64,000 nt of DNA, from contig NZ_CP028369.1 of the NCBI RefSeq assembly GCF_003032475.1, forward strand, positions 3,782,001 through 3,846,000. The letters run 5' to 3'. The stretch is from Streptomyces sp. P3 (GTDB taxonomy: Bacteria; Actinomycetota; Actinomycetes; Streptomycetales; Streptomycetaceae). This document shows positions 36,929 to 46,005 of this stretch, in pieces. Every line of letters begins with the position of its first letter. The stretch's first letter is position 1. A program made the translations under genes and the position numbers. Below the pieces are notes generated by a model, which had not been told where the DNA came from, ran no database searches, and saw nothing but the letters and a program-made list of their open reading frames with translations.

Positions 36929-37594
36929 CTACAGCCAGCCCTGTTGGCGGGCCTCGCGCATGGCCTCCATACGGTTGCGGGCGCCCGTCTTGCCGATGGC
37001 GGAGGAGAGGTAGTTGCGGACCGTGGACTCCGAGAGGTGCAGCCGGGCCGCGATGTCGGCGACCGTCGCACCGTCGACGGAGGCGTTCAGGACGTCGCGC
37101 TCGCGGGCGGTGAGCGGGTTCGGGCCGGCGCCCAGCGCGGCCGCGGCGAGCGCCGGGTCCACGACCGTCTCACCCGCCAGCACCCGCCGGATCGCCTCCG
37201 CCAGCTCCTCCACCGGGCCGTCCTTGACCAGGAACCCGGCGGCCCCGGCCTCCATGGCGCGGCGCAGGTATCCGGGTCGGCCGAACGTGGTCAGGATCAG
37301 CACCCGGCAGTCGGGCGACTGCTCGCGCAGCTCGGCGGCGGCGTCCAGGCCGCTGATGCCGGGCAACTCGATGTCGAGGAGGGCGACGTCCGGGCGGTGG
37401 AGCAGCGCCGCCTCCACGATCCGGTCGCCCGCGCCGACCTGCGCGACCACCTCGATGTCGGCCTCCAGGCCCAGCAGCAGTGCCAGCGCCCCGCGCATCA
37501 TGCCCTGGTCCTCGGCCAGCAGCACCCGGATGCACTTGGCGGGGCGTCGGTCTCGGGGCATCTCGTTCACGGGCCCACCCGGCGTCTCGGTCAC
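36929..37594 (-). CDS. NarL/LuxR-family response regulator
   Basis: A 221-residue regulator. The receiver domain has IRVLLAEDQGMMRGAL (acidic pocket), DVALLDIELPG (phospho-acceptor Asp) and a conserved Lys in FLVKDG. The C-terminus is a LuxR HTH: LTARERDVLNASVDGATVADIAARLHL. Its GTG overlaps the histidine-kinase stop (GTGA), making a coupled two-component system. An internal ATG at 37561 is a possible alternative start. Confidence 0.92.
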   Translation of the reverse strand: MTETPGGPVNEMPRDRRPAKCIRVLLAEDQGMMRGALALLLGLEADIEVVAQVGAGDRIVEAALLHRPDVALLDIELPGISGLDAAAELREQSPDCRVLILTTFGRPGYLRRAMEAGAAGFLVKDGPVEELAEAIRRVLAGETVVDPALAAAALGAGPNPLTARERDVLNASVDGATVADIAARLHLSESTVRNYLSSAIGKTGARNRMEAMREARQQGWL

Positions 37595-39093
37595 GGCCCA
37601 AGATTAGGCCCGCCGGCCACGGACCGCGCCCCGTGCGGGGCTTCCGGAGTCACGGAGGACCGGACGTCGTCCCGGCCTCGCGTGCCGTCGCCGGCCCTGG
37701 CCCCCGCCGCGCCCCGGTCGCCGTGCTCGGCCGCCCGCCTGTCCGCGCCTCCGTCGGCGTCCTCGTCCGTCCGGCCGTCCTCGCCCACCCTGGTGTCAGC
37801 CTTCACCCTGGTGTCGGCCCCCACCCTGGCGTCCGCCGGCAGCTCCGCTGTGATCCGGAAGCCGCCGCGCGGTCCCCGGTCCGCCGTCAGCGAGCCGCCC
37901 GCCGCCGCCAGACGCTCGCGCAGCCCGGTCAGTCCGGTGCCGCCGCGTGCGCAGCAGTCCTCGACGTCCTCGCCCTCGCCGAGGCCGACCCCGTCGTCCG
38001 TCACCGTCAGCCGGACCCGGTCCGGGGCGCCGGACACCGTGATCGCACACCGGGTGGCCCCGCTGTGCCGCACGACGTTGGTGACCGCCTCGCGTACCAC
38101 CCAGCCCAGCAGTGCCGCGGTCTGCGACTCCAGCGGAGGCCCGGAACGGGTCACCGTCGGTACGACGCCCGCCGCCGTCAGAGCCGAGCGGGCCCGCTCC
38201 AGCTCGGTGGCCAGGCTGCCCTCGCGGTAGCCGGTGACCGCCTCACGGATCTCGGTCAGCGCCTGACGGCCGACCGCCTCGATGTCCGTGACCTGGGAGA
38301 GCGCCGCGTCCATGTCGCGCGGCGCCAGCCGTCTGGCCGCCTCCGACTTCACCACGATCACGGAGAGCGTGTGGCCGAGCAGATCGTGCAGGTCACGGGA
38401 GAAGCGCAGCCGTTCCTCCTCCACCGCGCGCAGGGCCAGCTCCTCGCGGGCCGCGCGCAGCTCCCGCACCGCCTCGGAGAGGGAGAGGATCGCGGCTGTG
38501 ACCATCGTCGAGATCCAGGTGGCGTAGGCGATGGTGAGTGCGCCCCAGCCGTCGTGGACGGAGGAGACCACACCCGCCAGGACGGCCACGGCGATGCCGA
38601 GACCGCGCAGCCGGGGCCCGCGCAGGACCGCGCCCGTCGCGAGGCCCAGCAGCGGGAAGAAGAGGAGCCAGTTGCCGCCGTAGCCGAGGGCGAGCGCGCA
38701 GGTCACGAGGCCCAGCAGGACCAGCGCCACCCGCGTGGACACCGCGTCGCGGGTCTCCTTCACGAAGGCGCGGAAGGCGACGTAGATGTAGAGGGAGTTG
38801 AACGTCAGCAGCCCGACGCCGCCGATCCACGGGTTGGGCGTCTCGCCCTGGAAGAGGTGGGAGAGCGCGCCCATCCCCATCAGCAGCCAGGGCAGCAGGG
38901 AGAAGCCGTTGGGCGGCGGACCGGGGTCCTCGGGGATCTGCCCGGCCTCGCGGGCGGCCTTCTGCTCGGCCCGGCGGCGGTTCTCGTCCTCCTTCCGGTA
39001 CTGCTGCCGCTCGCTTCCCGTCCGCGGCGCCGAGCGCCGGACGGCCGTCCGGCAGGCGATCGCGCGCCGCCACTGCGCCGGTGATCTCGTCAT
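37591..39093 (-). CDS. NarL-type sensor histidine kinase
   Basis: A 500-residue kinase. After a basic cytoplasmic N-terminus come about five hydrophobic helices, then HisKA_3 with RLRFSRDLHDLLGHTLSVI (phospho-His) and an HATPase with VVREAVTNVVRHSGATR and DDGVGL...GTGLTGLRERLAAAGG. The last 80 residues are a charged, repetitive extension (DARVGADTRVKADTRVGEDG) absent from most relatives. Resembles DesK-type sensors of the membrane state. It works with the overlapping response regulator. Confidence 0.9.
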   Translation of the reverse strand: MTRSPAQWRRAIACRTAVRRSAPRTGSERQQYRKEDENRRRAEQKAAREAGQIPEDPGPPPNGFSLLPWLLMGMGALSHLFQGETPNPWIGGVGLLTFNSLYIYVAFRAFVKETRDAVSTRVALVLLGLVTCALALGYGGNWLLFFPLLGLATGAVLRGPRLRGLGIAVAVLAGVVSSVHDGWGALTIAYATWISTMVTAAILSLSEAVRELRAAREELALRAVEEERLRFSRDLHDLLGHTLSVIVVKSEAARRLAPRDMDAALSQVTDIEAVGRQALTEIREAVTGYREGSLATELERARSALTAAGVVPTVTRSGPPLESQTAALLGWVVREAVTNVVRHSGATRCAITVSGAPDRVRLTVTDDGVGLGEGEDVEDCCARGGTGLTGLRERLAAAGGSLTADRGPRGGFRITAELPADARVGADTRVKADTRVGEDGRTDEDADGGADRRAAEHGDRGAAGARAGDGTRGRDDVRSSVTPEAPHGARSVAGGPNLGP

Positions 39094-39306
39094 GATGGTG
39101 TCCCCCGGTCCGCTGGTTTCGTGGTCCGGCCCGCTCCACCGGGGCGGGCCTGTCGTCGTCGACGCTACGTTTCCGGGGCCGCCGGCGGCAGAGCCGGATG
39201 TACGGACCCGGGCGGGACAAATGTCATCGGTCGCGGTGCCCGAGACGCCGTGCCCGAGACGCCGACGGCCTGCGCCCGGCGGCTCGACCGTCGCACCGCC
39301 ATCACA

Positions 39307-39323
39307 TCTGACATACCGTCAGT
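39307..39323. promoter_or_regulatory. TCTGA-N6-GTCAG palindrome before the maoC operon
   Basis: TCTGACATACCGTCAGT, 48 bases before the KstR-type box and 270 bases before the maoC start. Confidence 0.62.
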
Positions 39324-39370
39324 TGTCTTCACAACTCCGGAGGCCTGGGCTATACAGGGGGTCGCCGCGC

Positions 39371-39384
39371 TGGAACGCGTTCTA
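39371..39384. promoter_or_regulatory. KstR-type operator before the maoC operon
   Basis: TGGAACGCGTTCTA fits TnnAACnnGTTnnA exactly; 209 bases before the maoC start. Confidence 0.72.
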
Positions 39385-39471
39385 GATCTGCTCGCTCGGG
39401 CGGGTTCCGCGGCCCCGTGACGACCTCGGTGCGGCCGATCGGTGCGGACGGCCGTGCCGAGGTCTCCGAAC

Positions 39472-39525
39472 GACGCGATCGAACCGGCCAGACGCGATCG
39501 AACCGGCCAGACTCGATCGATCAGG
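39472..39525. repeat. 19-base tandem repeat
   Basis: GACGCGATCGAACCGGCCA occurs twice in tandem (39472-39490, 39491-39509), then a degenerate partial copy. It lies in the leader of the maoC operon. Confidence 0.8.
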
Positions 39526-39593
39526 ACCGATCCGACGCGACCCGATGCGATGCGATCCGGTGATCACGACGGATCCGAACGATCAGGAGTTTC

Positions 39594-40451
39594 ATGCCCA
39601 TCGACGCAGCCAAGGCGCTCGCCGCCGAACCCCGGACCGGCGAGATCACCTGGGACCGCCGGGACGTCCAGCTGTACCACCTCGGCATCGGCGCGGGCGT
39701 CCCGGCCACCGACCCCGACGAACTGCGCTACACGCTGGAATCCCGGCTGCACGTCCTGCCGAGTTTCGCCACCGTCGCCGGCTCCGGCTCGCCCGGAGTG
39801 ATCAGCTCGCTGTCCATGCCCGGCGTCGAGGTCGACCTCGCGCGGGTCCTGCACGGCGGCCAGCGCCTGGAGATCCACCGTCCCATCCCCGCCGAGGGCC
39901 GGGCCACCGCCACCGGACGCATCGCCGGCGTCTACGACAAGGGCAGCGCCGCCGTCCTCGTCATGCGCACCGAGGTCGCCGACGAGGACGGGCCCCTGTG
40001 GACGAACGACGCCCAGATCTTCGTCCGCGGCGGGGGTGGCTGGGGCGGGGACCGCGGCCCGTCCGCCCGGCTCGAACCGCCCGCCGGAGAACCCGACAGG
40101 ACGCTCGAGCGGCGCCTGCGCGAGGACCAGGCGCTCCTCTACCGCCTCTCCGGCGACTACAACCCCCTGCACGCCGATCCCGAGTTCGCGAAGCTCGCCG
40201 GGTTCGACCGGCCCATCCTGCACGGCCTGTGCACCTACGGCGTCACCCTGAAGGCGGTCGTCGACATCCTGCTCGACGGCGACGTCGGCCGGGTCCGCTC
40301 CTACGCCACGCGGTTCGCCGGAGTGGTGTACCCCGGGGAGACCCTGCGCATCCGGATGTGGCGCGGGGCGGGCGAGGTGCGCGCGGCCGTGAGCGCGGTG
40401 GAGCGGGACGACGCGCCGGTCCTCGCCGACACCGTCGTCCAGCACTCATAG
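39594..40451 (+). CDS. MaoC-like 2-enoyl-CoA hydratase (Rv3538-like)
   Basis: A 285-residue double-hotdog hydratase preceded by CAGGAG. The N-terminal half begins MPIDAAKALA and ITWDRRDVQLYHLGIGAG; the C-terminal half has the hydratase motif YRLSGDYNPLHADPEFAKLAG (catalytic Asp and His) and RPILHGLCTYG. Sequence and layout agree with the mycobacterial KstR-regulated hydratase Rv3538. It would hydrate the enoyl-CoA of a steroid or fatty side chain. First gene of an operon with an alcohol dehydrogenase and an SDR, with a KstR box upstream. Confidence 0.87.
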   Translation: MPIDAAKALAAEPRTGEITWDRRDVQLYHLGIGAGVPATDPDELRYTLESRLHVLPSFATVAGSGSPGVISSLSMPGVEVDLARVLHGGQRLEIHRPIPAEGRATATGRIAGVYDKGSAAVLVMRTEVADEDGPLWTNDAQIFVRGGGGWGGDRGPSARLEPPAGEPDRTLERRLREDQALLYRLSGDYNPLHADPEFAKLAGFDRPILHGLCTYGVTLKAVVDILLDGDVGRVRSYATRFAGVVYPGETLRIRMWRGAGEVRAAVSAVERDDAPVLADTVVQHS

Positions 40452-40494
40452 CACTCATAGCACTCCCAGCGCTCATAGCACTCCCAGCGCTCGC
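40441..40494. repeat. 9-base tandem repeat overlapping the maoC stop
   Basis: Six units of AGCRCTCNN (AGCACTCAT, AGCACTCAT, AGCACTCCC, AGCGCTCAT, AGCACTCCC, AGCGCTCGC). The first unit contains the stop codon. GC-rich imperfect repeats continue to about 40615. Confidence 0.75.
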
Positions 40495-40633
40495 CCGGCA
40501 GGGGACCGTCCGTCGCGCAGGAGAGCACCCGCCCACCACGCAGCAGAGCACCCGCCCGTCGCACATCAGGGGAACCGCCCGTCAGCACACCGCCTGTCAC
40601 ACCGCCCGTCAGGGGTCCGAGGGGAGCCGCACC

Positions 40634-41710
40634 ATGCGCGCAGCCGTACTGCACGAGATCGGCCAGGACAAGCTGGAGGTCCACGACGACGTCGAGGCGG
40701 TGGGCTTCGGCCCCGGACGGGTCAGGATCCGGGTACGGGCCACCGGGCTGTGCCACTCGGACCTGTCCGCGATGGGCGGGGTGCTGCCCCAGCCCGCGCC
40801 CTTCGTGCCCGGCCACGAGGGTGCGGGCGAAGTGCTGGAGGTCGGCGAGGGCGTCACCCGGGTGAAGCCGGGCGACCGGGTCGTGGTCTGCTGGCTGCCG
40901 GCCTGCGGCGCCTGCCCCGCCTGCAAGCGCGGCCAGACCGAGCTGTGCCTGGCCGGCTTCATGAACGCCGGCACCCCCAACTTCCGCCGCCCGGGCGGCG
41001 ACGTGTTCGGGTTCGCCGGCACCGGGACCTTCGCCGAGGAGGTCGTGGTCGACGCCGGCTGCGCGGTCCCGATCCCCGACGACGTCCCCTTCGACATCGC
41101 CGCCCTCATCGGCTGCGGGGTGACCACGGGACTGGGCGCCGCCCTCAACACGGCGGACGTGGAAGCGGGTTCGTCGGTCGCCGTCATCGGCTGCGGAGGC
41201 GTCGGCGTCTCCGCGATCCAGGGCGCGCGGCTCAAGGGCGCCGCCGAGATCGTCGCCGTCGACCCGGTCGCCTCGCGCCGGGAGGCCGCCCTGCGGTTCG
41301 GCGCCACGAAGGCCGTCTCGCCGGACGAGCTGCCCGGGACGAAGCAACTGGTCACCGGTGGGGAGGGGTTCGACTACGTCTTCGAGGTCGTCGGCCGCTC
41401 CGCCACCGCCCGCACCGCCTACGAGAACACCCGGCGCGGTGGCACCCTCGTCGTCGTCGGAGCGGGCGCCCTGGACGACTTCCTCCAGCTCAACATGTTC
41501 GAGCTGTTCTTCGACGAGAAGCGGATCCTGCCCTCGATGTACGGCGGCGGAGACGTCCTGCGCTCCTACGAGCGGACGATCGCCCTGTGGCGGGCCGGCC
41601 GCATCGACCTCGAGGGCCTGATCACCCACCGGGTGGCGCTCACCGAGATCAACGAGGCACTGGACCAGATGCGCACCGGTGCGGCACTCCGTACGTGCAT
41701 AGAGATCTGA
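40634..41710 (+). CDS. Zinc-dependent alcohol dehydrogenase (MDR family)
   Basis: A 358-residue medium-chain dehydrogenase. Catalytic zinc ligands sit in GLCHSD and GHEGAG; the structural zinc lobe is CGACPACKRGQTELC. The coenzyme loop is VIGCGGVGVSAIQGARLKGA with VAVDP after it, indicating NAD. It belongs to the class III-like/AdhE2 branch used in actinobacterial steroid and alcohol catabolism. In the operon it could oxidise a hydroxyl produced during side-chain breakdown; the exact step is inferred. Confidence 0.87.
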   Translation: MRAAVLHEIGQDKLEVHDDVEAVGFGPGRVRIRVRATGLCHSDLSAMGGVLPQPAPFVPGHEGAGEVLEVGEGVTRVKPGDRVVVCWLPACGACPACKRGQTELCLAGFMNAGTPNFRRPGGDVFGFAGTGTFAEEVVVDAGCAVPIPDDVPFDIAALIGCGVTTGLGAALNTADVEAGSSVAVIGCGGVGVSAIQGARLKGAAEIVAVDPVASRREAALRFGATKAVSPDELPGTKQLVTGGEGFDYVFEVVGRSATARTAYENTRRGGTLVVVGAGALDDFLQLNMFELFFDEKRILPSMYGGGDVLRSYERTIALWRAGRIDLEGLITHRVALTEINEALDQMRTGAALRTCIEI

Positions 41711-41725
41711 GGGGCGGTCGTCCGG

Positions 41726-42691
41726 ATGTCACTGTCATCGCCGTCATCGCCACTGCCACCGCCACTCGAGGGACTGACCGCCATCGTCACGGGCGCCGGG
41801 CGCGGGCTCGGGCGGGCCGAGGCGCTGGAACTGGCCCGGCTCGGCGCGGCCGTCGTCGTCAACGACTACGGACAGCCCGGCCGTGACGGCTCCGGCGAGG
41901 CGTCGGCGGGGCCGGCTCAGGAGGTCGCGGCGGAGATCCGGGCCGCGGGTGGCGCCGCGCTCGCCCACACCGGGGACGTGTCCGACTTCCGGCAGGCCCG
42001 CGAACTCGTCCAGGCGGCGATCGGCGAGTTCGGCACGCTGGACGTCGTCGTCAACAACGCGGGCATCCTGCGCGACCGCATGGTCTTCTCCATGGCGGAG
42101 GAGGAGTGGGACTCGGTGATCCGGGTCCACCTCAAAGGCCACTTCAACACCACCCGCTTCGCCGCCGCGCACTGGCGTGAGCGTTCCAAGGCGGCCGGCG
42201 CCCCGGTGTACGGGCGGATCGTGAACACCTCGTCGGAGGCGTTCCTGGCCGGCTCCGCGGGGCAGCCCAACTACGCGGCGGCGAAGGGCGGGATCGTCGG
42301 CCTGACGACTTCCACGGCCCTCGCGCTCGCCAAGTACGGCGTGACGGCCAACGCGATCTGCCCGCGTGCCCGCACCCGGATGACGGCGGACGTCTTCGCC
42401 GGGTTCGAGCAGCCGGCCGACGGGCTCGACCCCCTCGCCCCCGAGCATGTCGCGCCACTCGTCGGCTACTTGGCGTCACCGGCCGCCGCGCGGATCAACG
42501 GACAGCTGCTCGTCGTGCACGGGGGCGTCGTTGCGGTCGTCGAACGGCCCCGGGTGGCGGCGAAGTTCGACAGCAAGCAGGACGCCTTCAGCTTCGACGA
42601 GCTGGACGCCGTCCTCGGCGGGTACTACGCGGACCGGCCGGACGGCGAGACGTTCGCGGCGGCCGAGGTGCTGGGCCTGCGACGCGGTTAG
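41726..42691 (+). CDS. Short-chain dehydrogenase/reductase, probable 3-hydroxyacyl-CoA dehydrogenase
   Basis: A 321-residue SDR. TGAGRGLGRAEAL binds the coenzyme, VVNNAGILRDRM is the NNAG motif, and the catalytic Ser-Tyr-Lys lies in NTSSEAFLAGSAGQPNYAAAK. A C-terminal extension of about 60 residues after VVHGGVVAVVERP matches the long SDRs of the multifunctional-enzyme/Hsd4 group. Downstream of the MaoC hydratase it would carry out the next beta-oxidation step on steroid-CoA. It starts 15 bases after the alcohol dehydrogenase stop. Confidence 0.86.
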   Translation: MSLSSPSSPLPPPLEGLTAIVTGAGRGLGRAEALELARLGAAVVVNDYGQPGRDGSGEASAGPAQEVAAEIRAAGGAALAHTGDVSDFRQARELVQAAIGEFGTLDVVVNNAGILRDRMVFSMAEEEWDSVIRVHLKGHFNTTRFAAAHWRERSKAAGAPVYGRIVNTSSEAFLAGSAGQPNYAAAKGGIVGLTTSTALALAKYGVTANAICPRARTRMTADVFAGFEQPADGLDPLAPEHVAPLVGYLASPAAARINGQLLVVHGGVVAVVERPRVAAKFDSKQDAFSFDELDAVLGGYYADRPDGETFAAAEVLGLRRG

Positions 42692-42795
42692 CCGGCCACG
42701 TCGAGAAGCGGTGCGCACGACGCCCGGGCATGCCCGCGGATGCCTGCATCCCCGCGCCGGCCGGTGCGGGGGCGGGCCTGAACGCCCACGACATG

Positions 42796-42835
42796 CGTGG
42801 GGGCCCCGCCGTCCATGGACGGCGGGGCCCCCACG
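42796..42835. terminator. 40-base perfect palindrome, likely bidirectional terminator
   Basis: Two 20-base arms meet at CCATGG with no spacer (42796-42815 and 42816-42835). It lies between the rightward SDR and the leftward 55-residue gene, suited to ending both transcripts. Confidence 0.75.
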
Positions 42836-42843
42836 GCGTACTG

Positions 42844-43011
42844 TCAGGCAGCCGCTTCGGTGTCGTCGGCCCTGTTGTCGGCCGGCCTGCGATGCCTGCC
42901 GTGAGGGGCCGAATCGGCCTCGTGGGCCGAGACCGGGCCCCGGTGGCGGCCGTGTCCGGCCGTCTCCTGGAAATCGGCGGTCGGCGCCTGCATGGTGCTT
43001 GTGTCGCTCAT
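42844..43011 (-). CDS. Small conserved His/Arg-rich protein of 55 residues
   Basis: Reads MSDTSTMQAPTADFQETAGH at the start and contains GRHRGP and HGRHRRP motifs, ending TEAAA. The frame is closed by TGA nine bases before the palindrome. The upstream region is AT-rich for this genome and contains TTGACG. I recall similar HGRHRRP-type small proteins widely in Streptomyces, without known function. The His/Arg clusters suggest metal or nucleic-acid binding, or a peptide precursor; this is speculation. Confidence 0.65.
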   Translation of the reverse strand: MSDTSTMQAPTADFQETAGHGRHRGPVSAHEADSAPHGRHRRPADNRADDTEAAA

Positions 43012-43108
43012 CGGAAGAATTCACCCCGTCAACATGATCTTTCTTTACAGCCGGGCGATTTTATCCGGCACACCGCGGGGCGAATCCAGGCAGCCACGCC
43101 AACCGCCG

Positions 43109-44971
43109 CTACTTCGTTACAAGTCGGCTGAGCGGGGCCTGCTGCAGGGGTACGGGACGGGCGGCGACGGCCTCCGGCTCCGGCGGGAGCCCGCCGGACG
43201 CGACCCCGCCGGACGCCTCCGCCTCGTACGACGACGCCCAGTACGGCGGAATCGCGTCAGGCGGTGTCCTGTCAGGCGGTGTCCTGTCAGGCGGTGCCGT
43301 GCTGTGCAGTGCCGTGCTGTGCGGTGTCGCCCCGTAAAGCATCGCCCCGTACGGCGTCGCCACACCGGGGTGTCGGGGGGACCCGGGTGCGGCGTCCTCG
43401 GCGGTCATGGGTGTGGGTGTGGGTGTGGGTGTGGGTGTGGCCGGAGCCGCCAGGGGAGCCACCCCGCAGGGTTCCGCCGCCGTGGTGTACGGCAGCCGCA
43501 GCACGCCGTCCGGCGTCCACAGTCCACTGCCCGCCAGCCAGCCTTCAGGCGCGGCCAGTTGGTGCAGTCGGCGTTCCGTGGGACGCCAGACGCCCACCCA
43601 GGCGCCGAAGGGGCCGTCGATGCGCAGCGCCACCGCGCACGCCTCCGGCACGAGGACCTGACCCGGCTGGATCGCGAAGGGCGTCAGCGCGAAGCCGGGC
43701 AGCCGCAGGGACTCCGGGAAGCGGACCGGCAGCATGCTGCCCACGACCCCCCAGCCCAGCCGGGCCTCTCCCGGCGAAGCGGCGTCCGAGCTGATCAGCA
43801 GCAGTCCGCTGTCCGGGTCGGCGAGCAGCAGACGGTCGTCGCTGTCGGCGGAGATCTGCAGCAGCGGCGACACCTCACCGCCCCGCTCCAGGTCCACCGC
43901 GACGGTCTTGGTCCGTCCGTCGGCCTCGCGGTCCAGCGCGAGCATGCGGCCGGTGCGGTCCAGCCACACGCCGCCGGAGCACCGGCCCGGGATGTCGGCC
44001 ACGTGCTCGGGGCCGAAGGCGCCACCCGCGACCAGCCACACGGCCGTCGTCCAGCGGCCGACGGCGATGGCGTACGCGCGCTCGCCGCAGGGTGCCGGCG
44101 GCAGCAGGCGCAGCTCGACTCCGTCGTCCGGGCACTCGACGGCGCCCAGCGGCAGCTCCCCGGTGCCGGGTCCGGTCGGGTACAGCAGGGAGAAGGCGTG
44201 CCGTCCGTCGGTCGGCCGCCGGATCAGGACCCGGCCGTCGGCCATCGGCTGGACCTCCGTGCCGGGCTCCTCCGGCTGGTTGCCGGGCAGCGGCACGGCG
44301 TACGGCTCGGGGCCGTCCAGGGTCCAGCGCTCGGGGAACAGCGAGTCACCGTCCCCGGCGAGGCGTGCGGCGTAGGCGCCGTTCGCGGTCAGCACACAGG
44401 GCGCGGGGGGTGTGGCGCCGTAACCGTCGGCCGGTGCCGCCGCCGGGTGCTGCGTGCGCTGCGTGTGCCGGGCGGGCTGGGCGTGTCGGGCGGGCTGGGC
44501 GTGCCGCAGGGACTGGGTCTGCCGCGCGGGCTGGGCCTGTCGCGTGGGCAGGAGGGGCGTCGTCCCGGCGGTCATCGCCGTGATCACGCGCGCCCCGGAC
44601 GCCGTCACGCGCCCCGCCACGGCGTTCGCGGGCGGCGCCACGTGTCGCACGGGTGTCGCCGATGCGACGTCCGAGGACGCCGTCACGCGCCCCGCGGGCT
44701 CGGCCGGTCCCGCGGCATACAGCGTCCGGTCGGCGGCACGCTCATCCGGAGCGTCCGGGAACTCCGGACCCTGCAACGGCTCCGTGGGCCCCAACGCCTC
44801 CGGAGGCTCCATCGGCTCCGGGAGCTGCAACGGCTCCGAAGCCCTCAGGGACTCCGGGCTCTCCCCGTCCGCGGGGCCCTCCCCGCCCTTCGGGTCAGCC
44901 TCTTCTTCCGGGTCCTCCCGGTCCTCCCCGTCCGCCGCGGTGGGCTCGATCACACAGGCCGGCATCGTCAT
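43109..44971 (-). CDS. Large uncharacterised protein with repetitive ends and possible beta-propeller core
   Basis: A 620-residue protein; ATG 44971 has GGAGG eight bases upstream. The N-terminal 190 residues are acidic and Pro/Gln-rich low complexity with RHAQPARHAQPARHTQ. The central 330 residues have repeated beta-blade-like strands (ADGRVLIRRPTDGRHAFSLL, GGVWLDRTGRMLALDREADG, LWTPDGVLRLPY). The C-terminus is again repetitive (TPTPTPTPTP, DRTPPDRTPPD). No signal peptide. Not recognised beyond being Streptomyces-like; possibly a cytoplasmic propeller scaffold. Confidence 0.65.
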   Translation of the reverse strand: MTMPACVIEPTAADGEDREDPEEEADPKGGEGPADGESPESLRASEPLQLPEPMEPPEALGPTEPLQGPEFPDAPDERAADRTLYAAGPAEPAGRVTASSDVASATPVRHVAPPANAVAGRVTASGARVITAMTAGTTPLLPTRQAQPARQTQSLRHAQPARHAQPARHTQRTQHPAAAPADGYGATPPAPCVLTANGAYAARLAGDGDSLFPERWTLDGPEPYAVPLPGNQPEEPGTEVQPMADGRVLIRRPTDGRHAFSLLYPTGPGTGELPLGAVECPDDGVELRLLPPAPCGERAYAIAVGRWTTAVWLVAGGAFGPEHVADIPGRCSGGVWLDRTGRMLALDREADGRTKTVAVDLERGGEVSPLLQISADSDDRLLLADPDSGLLLISSDAASPGEARLGWGVVGSMLPVRFPESLRLPGFALTPFAIQPGQVLVPEACAVALRIDGPFGAWVGVWRPTERRLHQLAAPEGWLAGSGLWTPDGVLRLPYTTAAEPCGVAPLAAPATPTPTPTPTPMTAEDAAPGSPRHPGVATPYGAMLYGATPHSTALHSTAPPDRTPPDRTPPDAIPPYWASSYEAEASGGVASGGLPPEPEAVAARPVPLQQAPLSRLVTK

Positions 44972-45147
44972 AGTTCCGCCACCTCCGGCGACGAAGCTAG
45001 TTTTCGCACGCACAGGCGTGGGACCCACGGGCGGTCTTCTTCCCTCGTAAGAGTGGTGCAGAAGCGATTCTCCTGAGGGTCACGGAAGGCGTGTGCATGC
45101 CGAGGCGGCGGTACCTCCCCGCAGAACGGCCAGGTAGCCTTTCGTTC

Positions 45148-46005
45148 GTGCCCCGTCTGTCTGAAGTCATTGCCGCGCTGGACGATCTGTGGCCCTCCGA
45201 GCGGGCCGAGTCCTGGGACGCGGTCGGCACCGTCGTGGGCGATCCCGACCAGGAGGTCTCCCGGGTCCTCTTCGCCGTCGATCCCGTCCAGGAGATCGTC
45301 GAGGAGGCCGTGAAGCTCGACGCGGGCCTGCTCGTCACCCACCACCCGCTGTATCTGCGCGGAACGACGACCGTCGCGGCCTCCACGTTCAAGGGCCGCG
45401 TCGTGCACACCCTCATCAAGAACGACATCGCCCTGCACGTCGCGCACACCAACGCCGACAGCGCCGATCCCGGGGTGAGCGACGCCCTCGCCGGCGCGCT
45501 CGGACTGCGGGTCACAGGGCCCCTCGTACCCGATCCCGGCGACCCCGCGGGGCGGCGCGGTCTCGGCCGCGTCTGCGAGCTCGACCACCCGCTCACCGTC
45601 CGCGAACTCGCCGCCCGGGCCGCGGAACGGCTCCCCGCCACCGCGCAGGGCATCCGGGTGGCGGGCGATCCGGAGGCGCTCGTGCGGACCGTCGCCGTCA
45701 GCGGCGGCTCCGGGGACAGCCTTTTCGAGCAGGTCCGGGCCGCCGGCGTCGACGCCTTCCTCACCGCGGACCTGCGCCACCACCCCGTCTCCGAGGCCCG
45801 CGCCCACAGTCCTCTCGCGCTGCTCGACGCGGCGCACTGGGCCACCGAGTGGCCCTGGTGCGAGCTGGCCGCCGCCCAGCTCGACGAGATCTCCGACCGG
45901 AAGGGATGGGACCTGCGGGTCCACGTCTCCCGCACGGTCACCGACCCCTGGACCGCCCACGCGGCGTCCACCGCCACCTCTAGCTCAATGGGAGCCCCCA
46001 ACTGA
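45148..46005 (+). CDS. Nif3-like dinuclear metal centre hexameric protein
   Basis: A 285-residue member of the Nif3/YqfO (GTP cyclohydrolase I type 2-like) family. Starts MPRLSEVIAALDDLWP at a GTG. Metal ligands appear in LLVTHHPLYLRG (two His), the region VAHTNADSADPG (His and Asp) and the C-terminal DLRHHPVSEA. The in vivo reaction is unsettled. Its stop overlaps the zinc-ribbon gene start, an order conserved in actinobacteria together with the RNase H gene that follows. Confidence 0.88.
   Translation: MPRLSEVIAALDDLWPSERAESWDAVGTVVGDPDQEVSRVLFAVDPVQEIVEEAVKLDAGLLVTHHPLYLRGTTTVAASTFKGRVVHTLIKNDIALHVAHTNADSADPGVSDALAGALGLRVTGPLVPDPGDPAGRRGLGRVCELDHPLTVRELAARAAERLPATAQGIRVAGDPEALVRTVAVSGGSGDSLFEQVRAAGVDAFLTADLRHHPVSEARAHSPLALLDAAHWATEWPWCELAAAQLDEISDRKGWDLRVHVSRTVTDPWTAHAASTATSSSMGAPN

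Larger units (their letters stand above)
39094..39593. other. Intergenic control region of 500 bases before the maoC operon
   Basis: No gene is visible. It carries the TCTGA palindrome (39307-39323), the KstR-type box (39371-39384) and a 19-base tandem repeat (39472-39525). Confidence 0.6.

Noticed and set aside
43384..43445. GTGGGT dinucleotide-like repeat as a non-coding element
   Set aside because: It is in frame within the large 620-residue gene and encodes TPTPTPTP.
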